A stretch of DNA of 60,053 nucleotides from JBBQXY01 sp051004815 (GCA_051004815.1 JBPCJY010000043.1:1-60053); one strand, 5' to 3'. Counted from the stretch's first letter, positions 25,153 to 33,788 are shown. A program made the numbers and translations. The notes: generated by a model from the letters alone, not told the origin.

Positions 25153-26361
25153 TCAAGCCGAAACAGGGCGAGTCTGCCGCCTCACCAGGAGGAAGAGGGG
25201 GATAGCAGCGAGTTCGACGATCAGGCTGAAAGCAATCAGCACCGGTATTGATAGACCATACAGGATGCCGATCATCACGCTGCCCAGGAACCAGAAGATG
25301 CCATAGCCTGCGGTGAAGAGACCATAGGCCGAAGCACGCCGCTGCGCCGGTACCATCGTTGCTACAGCCGCTGGAATGATTGATTCGTGGACACCTATAC
25401 CCAGTCCCCAGAGCGCGACCCCAACGAGTGCCACCCAGAAGTTGCCCAGGAACACAAACGGCGCAAACAGGGCCGAGAGGATCGTCAGGGGGATAAGGAC
25501 AGTGATCCCGAACCGATCAAAGAGCCGCCCGAAAAGCAGTGAGCCAACTCCGCTGACGCCCATCGCGACGGAGTAGAACACCGGTATGAGCGTACCGGGC
25601 ACAATAGAGGCCCGTGCGAAGTGATACGCGATGAACGGGAAGTCGGCAAATCCGGTAGCTACCAGCACTGCCCCAGCCAGATACACCCAGAAGACGCGTG
25701 GTAATCCGCTGGCCTTGATATCCGGTGGATTCGCTTCCATTTCCTCTGGCCTGGGGTAGGTCAGGCGGGCAACCAGCAGGATGCTCAGCGTGAGGAGAGC
25801 GGGTATGAGCAGCACAGCAAAGGCGATCTGGTACTCACCGCGCAAGGCCAGCACCGCGGCAACAACCAGTGGTCCAAACAGCGCTCCGGATTGATCCAGA
25901 GCTTCGTGTACCCCGAAGCCCCAACCATATCCCATCTCTTTGGCGGCATGCGAGAGCATGACATCACGGGGCGGGTTGCGGATCGCCTTGCCGACGCGTT
26001 CGATGATAATCAACAAGGCCGCAACCTGCCAGTTGCCCGCCAACGCGAGCAGTGGCACCGCGAACATCTGAATGATATAGCCGAAGATCGTTATCGGCCA
26101 GAACTGCCCGGTTCGATCGCTCAGTCGCCCCGAGACCAGGCGCAGTCCATACCCAAGCAATTCACCAAAGCCTGTCACAATCGCCACCACCACTGCACTC
26201 GCTCCGAGCAGGGCCAGATAGGGGCCAATGATACTGCGCGAGCCCTCGTAGGTGAAGTCCGCGAAAAAACTCATGACGCCGATCAGCAAAACGAACTTCA
26301 GTGCGATAGCTTTTTTTTGTGATAATTGCCTGGCTTCCTTCTTTGAAGTATCTGATTCCAT
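25153..26361 (-). CDS. MFS transporter under fluoride riboswitch control
   Basis: A 402-residue, 12-helix major facilitator protein. The loop 2-3 signature appears as GYGLRLVSGRLSDRTGQFWP, and the second half has SLLFGRLFDRFG. No substrate family can be named. AGGAGTGAACGT precedes ATG 26361. A complete fluoride riboswitch and a second terminator lie in its leader, so it is probably made when fluoride is high and may export fluoride, an inhibited metabolite or another toxic ion. It converges on the usp gene. Confidence 0.85.
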   Translation of the reverse strand: MESDTSKKEARQLSQKKAIALKFVLLIGVMSFFADFTYEGSRSIIGPYLALLGASAVVVAIVTGFGELLGYGLRLVSGRLSDRTGQFWPITIFGYIIQMFAVPLLALAGNWQVAALLIIIERVGKAIRNPPRDVMLSHAAKEMGYGWGFGVHEALDQSGALFGPLVVAAVLALRGEYQIAFAVLLIPALLTLSILLVARLTYPRPEEMEANPPDIKASGLPRVFWVYLAGAVLVATGFADFPFIAYHFARASIVPGTLIPVFYSVAMGVSGVGSLLFGRLFDRFGITVLIPLTILSALFAPFVFLGNFWVALVGVALWGLGIGVHESIIPAAVATMVPAQRRASAYGLFTAGYGIFWFLGSVMIGILYGLSIPVLIAFSLIVELAAIPLFLLVRRQTRPVSA

Positions 26362-26469
26362 ACGTTCACTCCTGATGAGAATATTCCATTTGGCTCGTGA
26401 CTACCCTATACGAATGAGGGTACCACGGCTGCATGACTTTCCTTTTCAGCATAGTGGCCTGACGCGAGA

Positions 26470-26523
26470 GCAGACAAAACGCCCCTACCACAGAGTTAGC
26501 TCTATCGACAGGAGCGTTTTGGT
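26470..26523 (-). terminator. Second terminator in the MFS leader
   Basis: AAAACGC (26478-26484 area) and GCGTTTT (26512-26518 area) close a long stem with CCT/AGG inside; on the minus strand it ends in GCGTTTTG. It lies between riboswitch B and the MFS start. Confidence 0.55.
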
Positions 26524-26568
26524 ACTCGTGCTGATGCCAGTTAAGGGGCTGGCGAGGTTCTAGAGAAC

Positions 26569-26656
26569 AAAAACGCTTCTAACAGCCGACGATCTCTGTA
26601 GTCGGTCGCTAGAAGCTATCAGCGCGTAGCGCATTAGGCGAGCTTCATCGCCAGTA
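26569..26656 (-). promoter_or_regulatory. Fluoride (crcB-motif) riboswitch B
   Basis: Minus strand: P1 GGCGATGAAGCTCGCC (26652-26637), TAAT, P2 GCGC-tac-GCGC, then TGATAGCTTCTA. Loop GAAGC pairs perfectly with GCTTC. GCTTCTA also begins a terminator closed by TAGAAGC (26581-26575), ending GTTTTTG. This is the same logic as riboswitch A. Confidence 0.93.
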
Positions 26657-26657
26657 G

Positions 26658-26690
26658 TTGTCTACCCCTCAATTATAGACATTCGTCATG
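26658..26690 (-). promoter_or_regulatory. Promoter of riboswitch B
   Basis: On the minus strand TTGTAA, a 17-nt spacer and a perfect TATAAT lie just upstream of the aptamer (TATAAT reads as attata in the 26670-26680 area of the plus strand). Confidence 0.7.
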
Positions 26691-26742
26691 GCAATTACAA
26701 GAGTTGCTGCGAAGTGAGCAAGGAGAAGCAGTCCCGTTCTTC

Positions 26743-26771
26743 TTGCAGGCTCCATAAAAAAGTGCTATCCT
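26743..26771 (+). promoter_or_regulatory. Promoter of riboswitch C
   Basis: TTGCAG (26743-26748), 17-nt spacer, TATCCT (26766-26771). The start would fall at the first base of the aptamer. Confidence 0.65.
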
Positions 26772-26775
26772 ATTT

Positions 26776-26868
26776 CAAAGGGATGAAGCTCCCCTTTGGA
26801 AAAATCCGAACCGCTGATGACGGCTGATGGCTTCTACGAGAAAAACGTAGAGCCTATCAGCTTTTTTT
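26776..26868 (+). promoter_or_regulatory. Fluoride (crcB-motif) riboswitch C
   Basis: P1 CAAAGGG (26776-26782) and CCCTTTG (26792-26798) enclose ATGAAGCT; P2 is CCG-ctgatga-CGG; then CTGATGGCTTCTACG. GAAGC and GCTTC form the pseudoknot. The terminator is GCTGATGGCTTCTACG (26823-26838) with CGTAGAGCCTATCAGC (26846-26861) and seven T. It controls the two MutS-like genes. Confidence 0.93.
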
Positions 26869-26899
26869 ATGCGCGTCGCCTCCAGAGGGGAGATTTTTT

Positions 26900-26992
26900 A
26901 TGTCAGTGAGTTTTGCTATCACGCGGGCATTGGCGGCGATAGAGTTGATGCTGTGCGTCAGCACCATGGCCCAGGAGGTGTTTTTCCCATGA
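26900..26992 (+). CDS. 30-residue upstream ORF coupled to the MutS-like gene
   Basis: ATG 26900 is preceded by AGAGGGGAG and opens a frame ending at TGA 26990-26992, which overlaps the next gene's start (ATGA). The peptide begins MSVSFAITRALAAIELML, a hydrophobic helix. It probably couples translation to the downstream gene; a separate function is unknown. Confidence 0.4.
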   Translation: MSVSFAITRALAAIELMLCVSTMAQEVFFP

Positions 26993-28524
26993 CTTTCCAC
27001 AGCATACTCTTTGAAAGAACTGAAGACAGTCTAAAAAAAGAAACACTTGAAGTGCCTGTCTTTTTTGTTGATTTAAATCTTGATCAGATTATCGACACCA
27101 TCACGGTCGGTAAACAGGAATATAATTTAAAGCCGTTTTTTTACACTTCCTTGCACGATATTGACGCCATCACGTATCGTCATGAAATAATGCGGGATCT
27201 TGAAAATACAATGCTGTTTGAGCATATACAATCGTTTGCGCAAAAAATGCACACGATGCGCGCACATCTTACCCGAGCAGGTAAGCTTTACTACAAATAC
27301 CAGAAGGAACGATGGTTTTTGGACGCGGTGGAAATATATTGCGACGCCGTTACTTGCCTGGTCCATGATTTAACCCTTGTCGATGTACAATCGCGTGGCT
27401 TTTTGGCCTTCCGCGAATATGCGACAAACTATGCCAATGCAGGCCGTTTTCCATCGCTTTTGGCGGAAACGAAAAAGCTTCAAGTCGATTTGTCCGCTGT
27501 AAAATATTGCCTACGCATAAGAGGTAACAGCGTCACGGTTCGCAAATATGAATCTGAGATTGATTACAGTGCGGATGTTGAGGCAACATTCGCGAAATTC
27601 AAGCAGGGGGCGGTCAAAGATTACAGGGTTAAGATTTCCACCTTTCCGGATATGAACCATGTTGAAGCGCAAATACTGGATTTGGTAGCCAAATTGTACC
27701 CCGACCTATTTTTCAATCTTGATGATTACTGTGTGAAAAACGAGAAGTATCTGGATGAGACGATAGCCATTTTTGACCGCGAAATACAATTTTACATCGC
27801 CTATCTGGAGTATATCGCGACAATCAAACGAGCAGGATTGAAGTTCTCTTATCCGCACATGTCCAAGACATGGAAGGAAGTGTATGATTATGAAGGGTTT
27901 GATGTAGCTCTAGCCAATAAACTCATTACCGAACACTCGTCCGTTGTCTGCAACGATTTTTACCTGAAAGGGAAAGAGCGCATACTTGTCGTAACCGGCC
28001 CGAACCAGGGTGGGAAAACTACCTTCGCCCGCACCTTCGGACAGATGCATTATTTGGCCAGTATAGGTTGCCCCGTCCCAGGCAGGGAAGCGCAGCTCTT
28101 TCTGTTCGACAGTCTCTTCACGCATTTTGAAAAGGAAGAAAACATCAAAGATCTCAGAGGCAAACTGCAGGATGATCTGGTCAGAATTGACACTATTCTC
28201 AACCAGGCCACATCAAACAGTATGATCATCATGAATGAAATTTTCACATCCACCACAGTAAACGACGCGGTATTTTTGAGCAAAAAGATATTGGAAAAAA
28301 TACTACAATTGGATGTGTTGTGCGTTTGCGTCACGTTCATCGATGAATTGGCTTCTTTCAGTGAGAAAACCGTAAGCATGGTCAGTACAATAGTTCCCGA
28401 AAGTCAGGCATTGCGCACATATAAAATTGTCAGAAAGCCAGCCGACGGGCTTGCATATGCGATAGCAATTGCCGAAAAATACCGACTGACATACGATGCT
28501 TTAAAGGAGCGCATACAATCATGA
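26989..28524 (+). CDS. MutS-like ATPase, first of pair
   Basis: A 511-residue protein with the MutS core and ATPase domains but no mismatch-recognition domain I. Walker A is TGPNQGGKTTF (about residues 336-346). Walker B is MIIMNEIFTSTT (about 411-422), where the usual Asp before the catalytic Glu is Asn. ATG 26989 follows AGGAGGTG; the frame is open back into the terminator T-run at 26869, which cannot be coding. GC is visibly lower than in neighbours, suggesting transfer. MutS-like genes are known companions of fluoride riboswitches; their function there is unknown. Confidence 0.85.
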   Translation: MTFHSILFERTEDSLKKETLEVPVFFVDLNLDQIIDTITVGKQEYNLKPFFYTSLHDIDAITYRHEIMRDLENTMLFEHIQSFAQKMHTMRAHLTRAGKLYYKYQKERWFLDAVEIYCDAVTCLVHDLTLVDVQSRGFLAFREYATNYANAGRFPSLLAETKKLQVDLSAVKYCLRIRGNSVTVRKYESEIDYSADVEATFAKFKQGAVKDYRVKISTFPDMNHVEAQILDLVAKLYPDLFFNLDDYCVKNEKYLDETIAIFDREIQFYIAYLEYIATIKRAGLKFSYPHMSKTWKEVYDYEGFDVALANKLITEHSSVVCNDFYLKGKERILVVTGPNQGGKTTFARTFGQMHYLASIGCPVPGREAQLFLFDSLFTHFEKEENIKDLRGKLQDDLVRIDTILNQATSNSMIIMNEIFTSTTVNDAVFLSKKILEKILQLDVLCVCVTFIDELASFSEKTVSMVSTIVPESQALRTYKIVRKPADGLAYAIAIAEKYRLTYDALKERIQS

Positions 28525-30017
28525 AGGCTTTTCTCATATATAAAGATCATGATTTTGACCTACAGCGAAAATTACCGCCGAATGAACAAGCACTGACACA
28601 AGACCTGGAATTAAACACGCTGTTCAACGCTATGGCACTCGGTGACAAATTTTTATTTGAAGTGGCAAAGAAAGCTATTTTGTCAAGTGTAAACGATCTG
28701 GACATCATCCTCTATCGCCAACATATTCTTCAGGATTGCCTCAAAAACGCTGCCATTGTCAGGGATATCTACACTATCGCGGTAGAAGCAATTGAAAGTG
28801 AGAAAAAGGTTTGGGGCTTTTTCAGCAGATATCCCTCCGGGATACTCTATAGATCGCTTGAAGTGTTGCAGATGTTTGTGGGCGTGCTGAAAAAACTAAA
28901 GTATCTCGCCAATGAACATGCCGCTACCTTTGAGTCAGAGGGCTTTACAGCGTTTTTCGCGATGCTCAACGCAGAACTTGATGATGACTATTTCGCCAGC
29001 GTCCAAAATCATCTCAAGGAGCTGAAATTTCGCAACGGAGTGTTGATGAGTTCTGAACTGGGAAAAGGCAATCAAGGTACCAATTACATTCTTCGTAAAC
29101 CGCACGACAAGAAACAGAGTTGGATAGAGCAGATCTTCGCCGAAAAACCGCCCGCTTACACCTTTTCTATCAGTGAGCGCGATGATAGTGGTGCCAGGGC
29201 CTTGTCGGAATTAAAAGACAGGGGAATCAACCTTGTTGCCAATGCGCTCGCCCAGTCCACTGATCATATTCTCAGTTTTTTTACCATGTTGCGCACCGAA
29301 TTGGCCTTTTACATTGGTGGTTTGAATGTCCATGGGCAACTTGCCCAAAGGGGGGAGTCAATGGCCTTTCCCCTGCCCGTGGCTGCCGACGAACGCAGAC
29401 ATTCTTTTCATGGATTATACGATGTCTGTCTGGCTTTAACCATGGAACAAAGAATTGTGAGCAACGATGTGAATGCTGACAGAAAAGACCTCGTGATCAT
29501 CACAGGTGCCAATCAGGGCGGCAAATCGACTTTTTTGCGCAGCATAGGTTTGGCTCAATTGATGATGCAATGTGGCATGTTTGTACCCGCTGAGTCTTTC
29601 TGTGCCAATGTCTGTGACGGCCTTTTCACGCACTACAAACGGAAAGAAGACGCTACGATGAAAAGCGGCAAACTTGATGAAGAACTTAGCAGGATGAGCG
29701 TTATCGTAGACAGTATAACGTCAAATTCCATGGTGCTGTTTAATGAATCATTTGCCGCGACAAACGAAAGAGAAGGCTCGGAGATTGCAAGGCAGATAAT
29801 TCGCGCAGTCTTGGAAAAACGCATCAAGGTTTTCTTCGTGACACATTTATATGAATTTGCGCATGGTTTTTATGACAAAAAAATGGAAAACGCTATGTTC
29901 CTGCGGGCTGAAAGGCAAACCGACGGAGGACGAACGTTTAAAATAATCGAAGGCGAACCACTGCAAACGAGTTATGGCGAAGATTTATATCACAGGATAT
30001 TCGGAACAGACAATTAA
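28521..30017 (+). CDS. MutS-like ATPase, second of pair
   Basis: A 498-residue paralogue-like partner starting inside the previous gene (ATGA overlap), so the two are translated together and may form a heterodimer as eukaryotic MSH proteins do. Walker A is ITGANQGGKSTFLRSIG (about 326-342). Walker B is MVLFNESFAATN (about 403-414), again Asn-Glu instead of Asp-Glu. The signature DEELSRMSVIVDSI precedes it. No domain I or MutS2 Smr domain is present. It shares the low GC of the first gene. Confidence 0.85.
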   Translation: MKAFLIYKDHDFDLQRKLPPNEQALTQDLELNTLFNAMALGDKFLFEVAKKAILSSVNDLDIILYRQHILQDCLKNAAIVRDIYTIAVEAIESEKKVWGFFSRYPSGILYRSLEVLQMFVGVLKKLKYLANEHAATFESEGFTAFFAMLNAELDDDYFASVQNHLKELKFRNGVLMSSELGKGNQGTNYILRKPHDKKQSWIEQIFAEKPPAYTFSISERDDSGARALSELKDRGINLVANALAQSTDHILSFFTMLRTELAFYIGGLNVHGQLAQRGESMAFPLPVAADERRHSFHGLYDVCLALTMEQRIVSNDVNADRKDLVIITGANQGGKSTFLRSIGLAQLMMQCGMFVPAESFCANVCDGLFTHYKRKEDATMKSGKLDEELSRMSVIVDSITSNSMVLFNESFAATNEREGSEIARQIIRAVLEKRIKVFFVTHLYEFAHGFYDKKMENAMFLRAERQTDGGRTFKIIEGEPLQTSYGEDLYHRIFGTDN

Positions 30018-30196
30018 ATTCATCCCTGGTACGTCAGCGTCATAAAAGTTGCTTTCGCTGCTATCTGGCATGAGTTTCACTGGATCAGCCATAGAAGTGT
30101 ATCCCTTCCGAGCGCGGTGTCCGTGTTTGAATGTGGACAGAGAAAAAATAAGCGACAACAATGCGATCTTCTCTTCACCAAAGGATATCACAAAAT

Positions 30197-31186
30197 ATGA
30201 GAACGGTACTGATTCTGAACCCTACATCAGGTACGTCTATGATGGCCGAGGCACATGACACACTTGACTCACATGAAGCAATGATCCTGGATGGATTACG
30301 CGCCCATGGTATTGAACCTGAGATATGGTATACCACTGAGGAAGATGCAGGCGAAGGATTAGCCAGGAAAGCAGCCGACGAACATGCCGATATCGTCATT
30401 GCCGCGGGCGGTGATGGCACCATCCATGCGGTGGCAAGTGGACTGATTGGACGGGAAAGCGTCCTGGGTATTATCGCGATGGGTACAATGAATAACCTGG
30501 CTCATAGCCTTGGCATTCCCACCACCATTGAAGAGGCATGCAACGTCATCGCCGAAGGCGAAACACACGCTATAGATGTCGGGAAGATCAACGGGCAGAT
30601 TTTTCTCGAAGTGGCAGGGATAGGGTTTGAAGCAGCCCTCTTTCCAGCGGCAGAAGAAATCAAAAGCTCCAATCTCCTCAAAACCTTACGCGGTGTGGTA
30701 AGTGGCTTGACTACGTTATTCACCTTCCAGCCTGTAAAACTCAAAATAGCGTTGGATGGCCAGGAACGTCATCAGTACCATGCTATTCAAGTCACCATAT
30801 GCAACGCGCCGTTCTACGGCGCACATTTTCATGCTGCCCCGGATGCGCTTATGGATGATGGACTGCTCGATGTCATTATCTTCAGGCATTTTAGCAAGTT
30901 TGCATACATTAAACACGCGATCTCCATCAGTCAAGGACGACGAGAATTACAGCCCAGGATCAAACGCTGCCGGGTTAAATCTCTGCGCATCAATGCCGAT
31001 CATCCTGTCGAGATTCAAGCCGATGGCCTTCCTCATGGGTATACGCCCGCGACCATCAGTACTATGCCAGAAGCTTTGCGCGTGCGTATTCAAAACCTGG
31101 CTCTGGCCAATAATGTTCCAGGCTTGCGGGAGAACACACAAGTTACGCGGAAAGTTCACTTGCAGACAAGTCATCCTGGTCGATAA
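30197..31186 (+). CDS. Diacylglycerol/lipid kinase (YegS/DagK type)
   Basis: A 329-residue lipid kinase. It starts TVLILNPTSG, then has the nucleotide-binding AAGGDGTIHAVASGLIG (about residues 68-84) and GIIAMGTMNNLAHSLGIP, followed by the beta-sandwich domain (ICNAPFYGAHFHAAP, DGLLDVIIF). It would phosphorylate diacylglycerol or a related lipid. ATG 30197 has AAAGGA 12 nt upstream; the frame extends to 30161 without support. The next gene, a PAP2 phosphatase, starts 23 bp on and could reverse the reaction. Confidence 0.88.
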   Translation: MRTVLILNPTSGTSMMAEAHDTLDSHEAMILDGLRAHGIEPEIWYTTEEDAGEGLARKAADEHADIVIAAGGDGTIHAVASGLIGRESVLGIIAMGTMNNLAHSLGIPTTIEEACNVIAEGETHAIDVGKINGQIFLEVAGIGFEAALFPAAEEIKSSNLLKTLRGVVSGLTTLFTFQPVKLKIALDGQERHQYHAIQVTICNAPFYGAHFHAAPDALMDDGLLDVIIFRHFSKFAYIKHAISISQGRRELQPRIKRCRVKSLRINADHPVEIQADGLPHGYTPATISTMPEALRVRIQNLALANNVPGLRENTQVTRKVHLQTSHPGR

Positions 31187-31209
31187 ATATTTGTAGAAAG
31201 GTTATAACT

Positions 31210-32088
31210 ATGCCAAGCAACACACCTTCACCTGACAATTCAAATCAGAATACCTCACCCAATCTAGCAGCAGCCGTCAATATTCCACAGATCGCCACGA
31301 CGGTCGAGCAAAATGTCAAACCCGTAGTGAATGAGGCACAGCGTATCGCGGCACAAACCTCTTTTTCTGGACGCAAAGCGGTTTCACGCGGAACAATGTT
31401 CCTGGCTTTCTATCTCTGGCTGCTTTCAGGGGCCATTATGCTCTCATTTATCGCCCGGCGCACGCAATTTTTCCCCGGTGACATGTCCATCACTAAGGAG
31501 CTACAAAAACGACACAATCCCTGGCTCCGCAAATTTATGATTGGTATCTCCGAAATCGGCTTCCCCAAGCTGGCCGTTCCCCTCACCGTATGTATTGCCA
31601 GCATCTTCTGGGCTTTGCGCTTCCGGCTAGAGGCTCTCTTTATCCTCTTGACCAGTTCCTCGAACATCCTCAACGCGCTGGTGAAACACCTGATCAAACG
31701 TCCACGACCCACCAATGAACTCGTGACCGTTGTGCGCGTCATCAACGAGCCAAGTTTCCCCAGCGGCCATGTCATGCACTACACCAATTTCTTTGGCTTA
31801 CTGATCTACTTACTGGCAACAAACTGGCATTCTAGCAGGCTCAGAAACATCTTGATAGCCACCTGCACCTCACTGATCGTTGCTATTGGGCCGTCTCGCG
31901 TCTATCTTGGCGCACACTGGCCCAGCGACGTGATGGCCGGCTATCTCTACGGTGGACTCTGGTTTGGTGGCCTCATGACCGTGTACCTGCGCGTCAAAGC
32001 ATGGATGCATCCCCCCAAAGGCCAGGGGACGGTCCCAGAAATCATGAAACCATTGCAACAACCCGGCGACGAAGAGGATGATGATTAG
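31210..32088 (+). CDS. PAP2-family membrane phosphatase
   Basis: A 292-residue integral membrane phosphatase. All three PAP2 motifs are present: KHLIKRPRP, FPSGH and SRVYLGAHWPSDVMAG. There is a disordered N-terminus of about 50 residues, then roughly six helices. Likely substrates are phosphatidate, undecaprenyl diphosphate or similar lipids. It is in an operon with the lipid kinase. Its stop codon lies inside a 64-bp perfect palindrome. Confidence 0.9.
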   Translation: MPSNTPSPDNSNQNTSPNLAAAVNIPQIATTVEQNVKPVVNEAQRIAAQTSFSGRKAVSRGTMFLAFYLWLLSGAIMLSFIARRTQFFPGDMSITKELQKRHNPWLRKFMIGISEIGFPKLAVPLTVCIASIFWALRFRLEALFILLTSSSNILNALVKHLIKRPRPTNELVTVVRVINEPSFPSGHVMHYTNFFGLLIYLLATNWHSSRLRNILIATCTSLIVAIGPSRVYLGAHWPSDVMAGYLYGGLWFGGLMTVYLRVKAWMHPPKGQGTVPEIMKPLQQPGDEEDDD

Positions 32089-32142
32089 TTGACAATGGGC
32101 CTGATCGCGTACGCGATCAGGCCCATTGTCAACTAATCATCA
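32079..32142. repeat. 64-bp perfect palindrome at the end of the PAP2 gene
   Basis: Bases 32079-32110 are the exact reverse complement of 32111-32142, with no loop (centre GCGT/ACGC). It includes the PAP2 stop codon and lies between convergent genes. It could act as a bidirectional terminator, but no T-run follows on either strand. Confidence 0.95.
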
Positions 32143-32157
32143 GGCATAGCAAGCACG

Positions 32158-33228
32158 TTATTCTATCCTACGCAGCACAGCTTCTGTAATGGGTGATACC
32201 ACACCAAGCTGTTGATTGCCTGGCGTCACCGAGGCGGTGTTCAAACTCTGCTGAATTGCGGGAATGGGGGCAGCAGTGCAGACCGAGGCCGGCTTTTGAT
32301 TGGTGGACATGCAGATAGCGGCGGTCAGGTAGTTGGCCGAACCTACAATCCCTTTGGTAACGTCAGATGACGGGTTTGATAAATCATTGGCGATATCGTC
32401 CCAGGAGAGATTACTGAGTACCTGCGGCGAATAGTTCGCTCCCTGCATCACCATCTGGTTCGCAACATTAATAAAGGGAATACTGCCGGAACTTGTAAGG
32501 TAGGGTGGCCCATCATACTTAGTCAGCAGTTGCTCCTGCTCTGCCGTGGGAGTTTGCAGCGTGGTATACCCCCCATTACCATCGGATTGATTTGTTGTAC
32601 TTTCAACGGATACAAAGTCAATGTACTGACTGGTGTAGGCACTCTGATAGAAGGTGAACGTCGGCGTGCTGGGAAACACATCAGTAGAGGATGACGTGGT
32701 TTGGTTGAGCTTGCTGAATGTGCCAAATTGGCTCAGCGCGACCACCACGGACCAGCGTTGCGCGGCACAGTATGGACAATACTCGGCACCGAAGTAGAAA
32801 AATTCTGGCTTACCAGTGGGGCCGACCAGAGGCGGCGGCGAACTATTTCGGATAGAGGTCAACAATTTGTTTTGACCACCAGTACCCACAGCGGACAACA
32901 CGCTGGGGCTGACATGCGTCACGGCATCTAACACCGTGGCACTGGCAGGGGTTGGTGTGGAAACCGCATTCGTAGAACTGCTCGATTGGTGCGACATGTA
33001 GACAATAACCCCTATCACAGCTAAAATGATGAGTAAGGCACCAACGATCAAACCCCACGGCGTGCGGTTTGATGCGGCATATCTACGTCGTTTCTGCGGA
33101 TCATCAACACGCTGTCTCTGCTTTTTCATCTCATTGGATTCACGTTGAATCCGTTGTTTTTTCATCTCTTCTCGCCTTTGCGCAGCAGAAGTGGAAGCGG
33201 ATGAAGAACGTTGTTTTGATTTGGCCAT
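32158..33228 (-). CDS. DUF929 thioredoxin-like membrane protein
   Basis: A 356-residue protein: basic coiled N-terminus (QRREEMKKQRIQRESNEMKKQ), one membrane helix at about 58-78, then an outer domain of the DUF929 type with FGAEYCPYCAAQRW; the CxxC motif is at residues 151-154. Archaeal and chloroflexal relatives are thought to act in thiol-disulfide exchange, not proven. The C-terminal part has two further Cys (AAICMSTN, ASVCTAAP). Monocistronic, convergent with the PAP2 gene. Confidence 0.8.
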   Translation of the reverse strand: MAKSKQRSSSASTSAAQRREEMKKQRIQRESNEMKKQRQRVDDPQKRRRYAASNRTPWGLIVGALLIILAVIGVIVYMSHQSSSSTNAVSTPTPASATVLDAVTHVSPSVLSAVGTGGQNKLLTSIRNSSPPPLVGPTGKPEFFYFGAEYCPYCAAQRWSVVVALSQFGTFSKLNQTTSSSTDVFPSTPTFTFYQSAYTSQYIDFVSVESTTNQSDGNGGYTTLQTPTAEQEQLLTKYDGPPYLTSSGSIPFINVANQMVMQGANYSPQVLSNLSWDDIANDLSNPSSDVTKGIVGSANYLTAAICMSTNQKPASVCTAAPIPAIQQSLNTASVTPGNQQLGVVSPITEAVLRRIE

Positions 33229-33312
33229 ATATCACTACACCTTCTTGTATTTCAATCATCTCGCATAATTTGCCATATTGTAACATACTCCCTGTCCGAT
33301 GAATACCTTAAC

Positions 33313-33711
33313 TCACAACGTATTTGCTGCCGACAACTGTTCCAACTGTGCTATCACCCATTGACACCAAACTATATAAGTACGCTCATGATCGATTGCA
33401 TAGTGAAGCGCGAGCGAAGACCCAAATAATGGGGAGTCTCCTTGTTCCAATGCAGCACCCCATTCCCGCGTCAACCGTGCCAGAAGTTCCTCGTGTTCCG
33501 CTAACTGCTTCCGGTGCGCCTGTTCATGTTCACGAAACTGGGCAATGGCCTGCTCAGGAGCAACCAGCCACAGCGAATAGGCCTTGAGGATAAATTCATC
33601 ACGTATCGTCGAGATCGCTGTAGGAGCTATTACCCATTGGCGCAGAGCTTCGCGCCCCGCCTCAGTGATCTCATGGCACGCTACGAAACCGAGGTAGTTG
33701 GCCGATAGGCT
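33313..33711 (-). pseudogene. PadR-family regulator remnant
   Basis: The minus-strand frame reads YLGFVACHEITEAGREALRQW, IRDEFILKAYSLWLVAPEQ, FREHEQAHRKQLAEHEEL and stops at 33313-33315. This is the end of the PadR winged helix plus its C-terminal dimerisation domain. The first part of the DNA-binding domain and any start codon are missing (a TAA lies upstream at about 33718). A truncated gene, probably non-functional. The rest of the 600-bp gap holds only the tRNA promoter. Confidence 0.65.
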
Positions 33712-33788
33712 TTATGCTAGTAACCTGGACGGTCGTTCTGGATAATGGGCAGATGCTACTGCATTCACCACATTGCCACGATTTTTGC

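Noticed and set aside
26869..26988. N-terminal extension of the first MutS-like protein from ATG 26869
   Set aside because: The ATG lies directly at the end of the riboswitch terminator T-run and has no ribosome site; AGGAGGTG points to ATG 26989, where homology begins.
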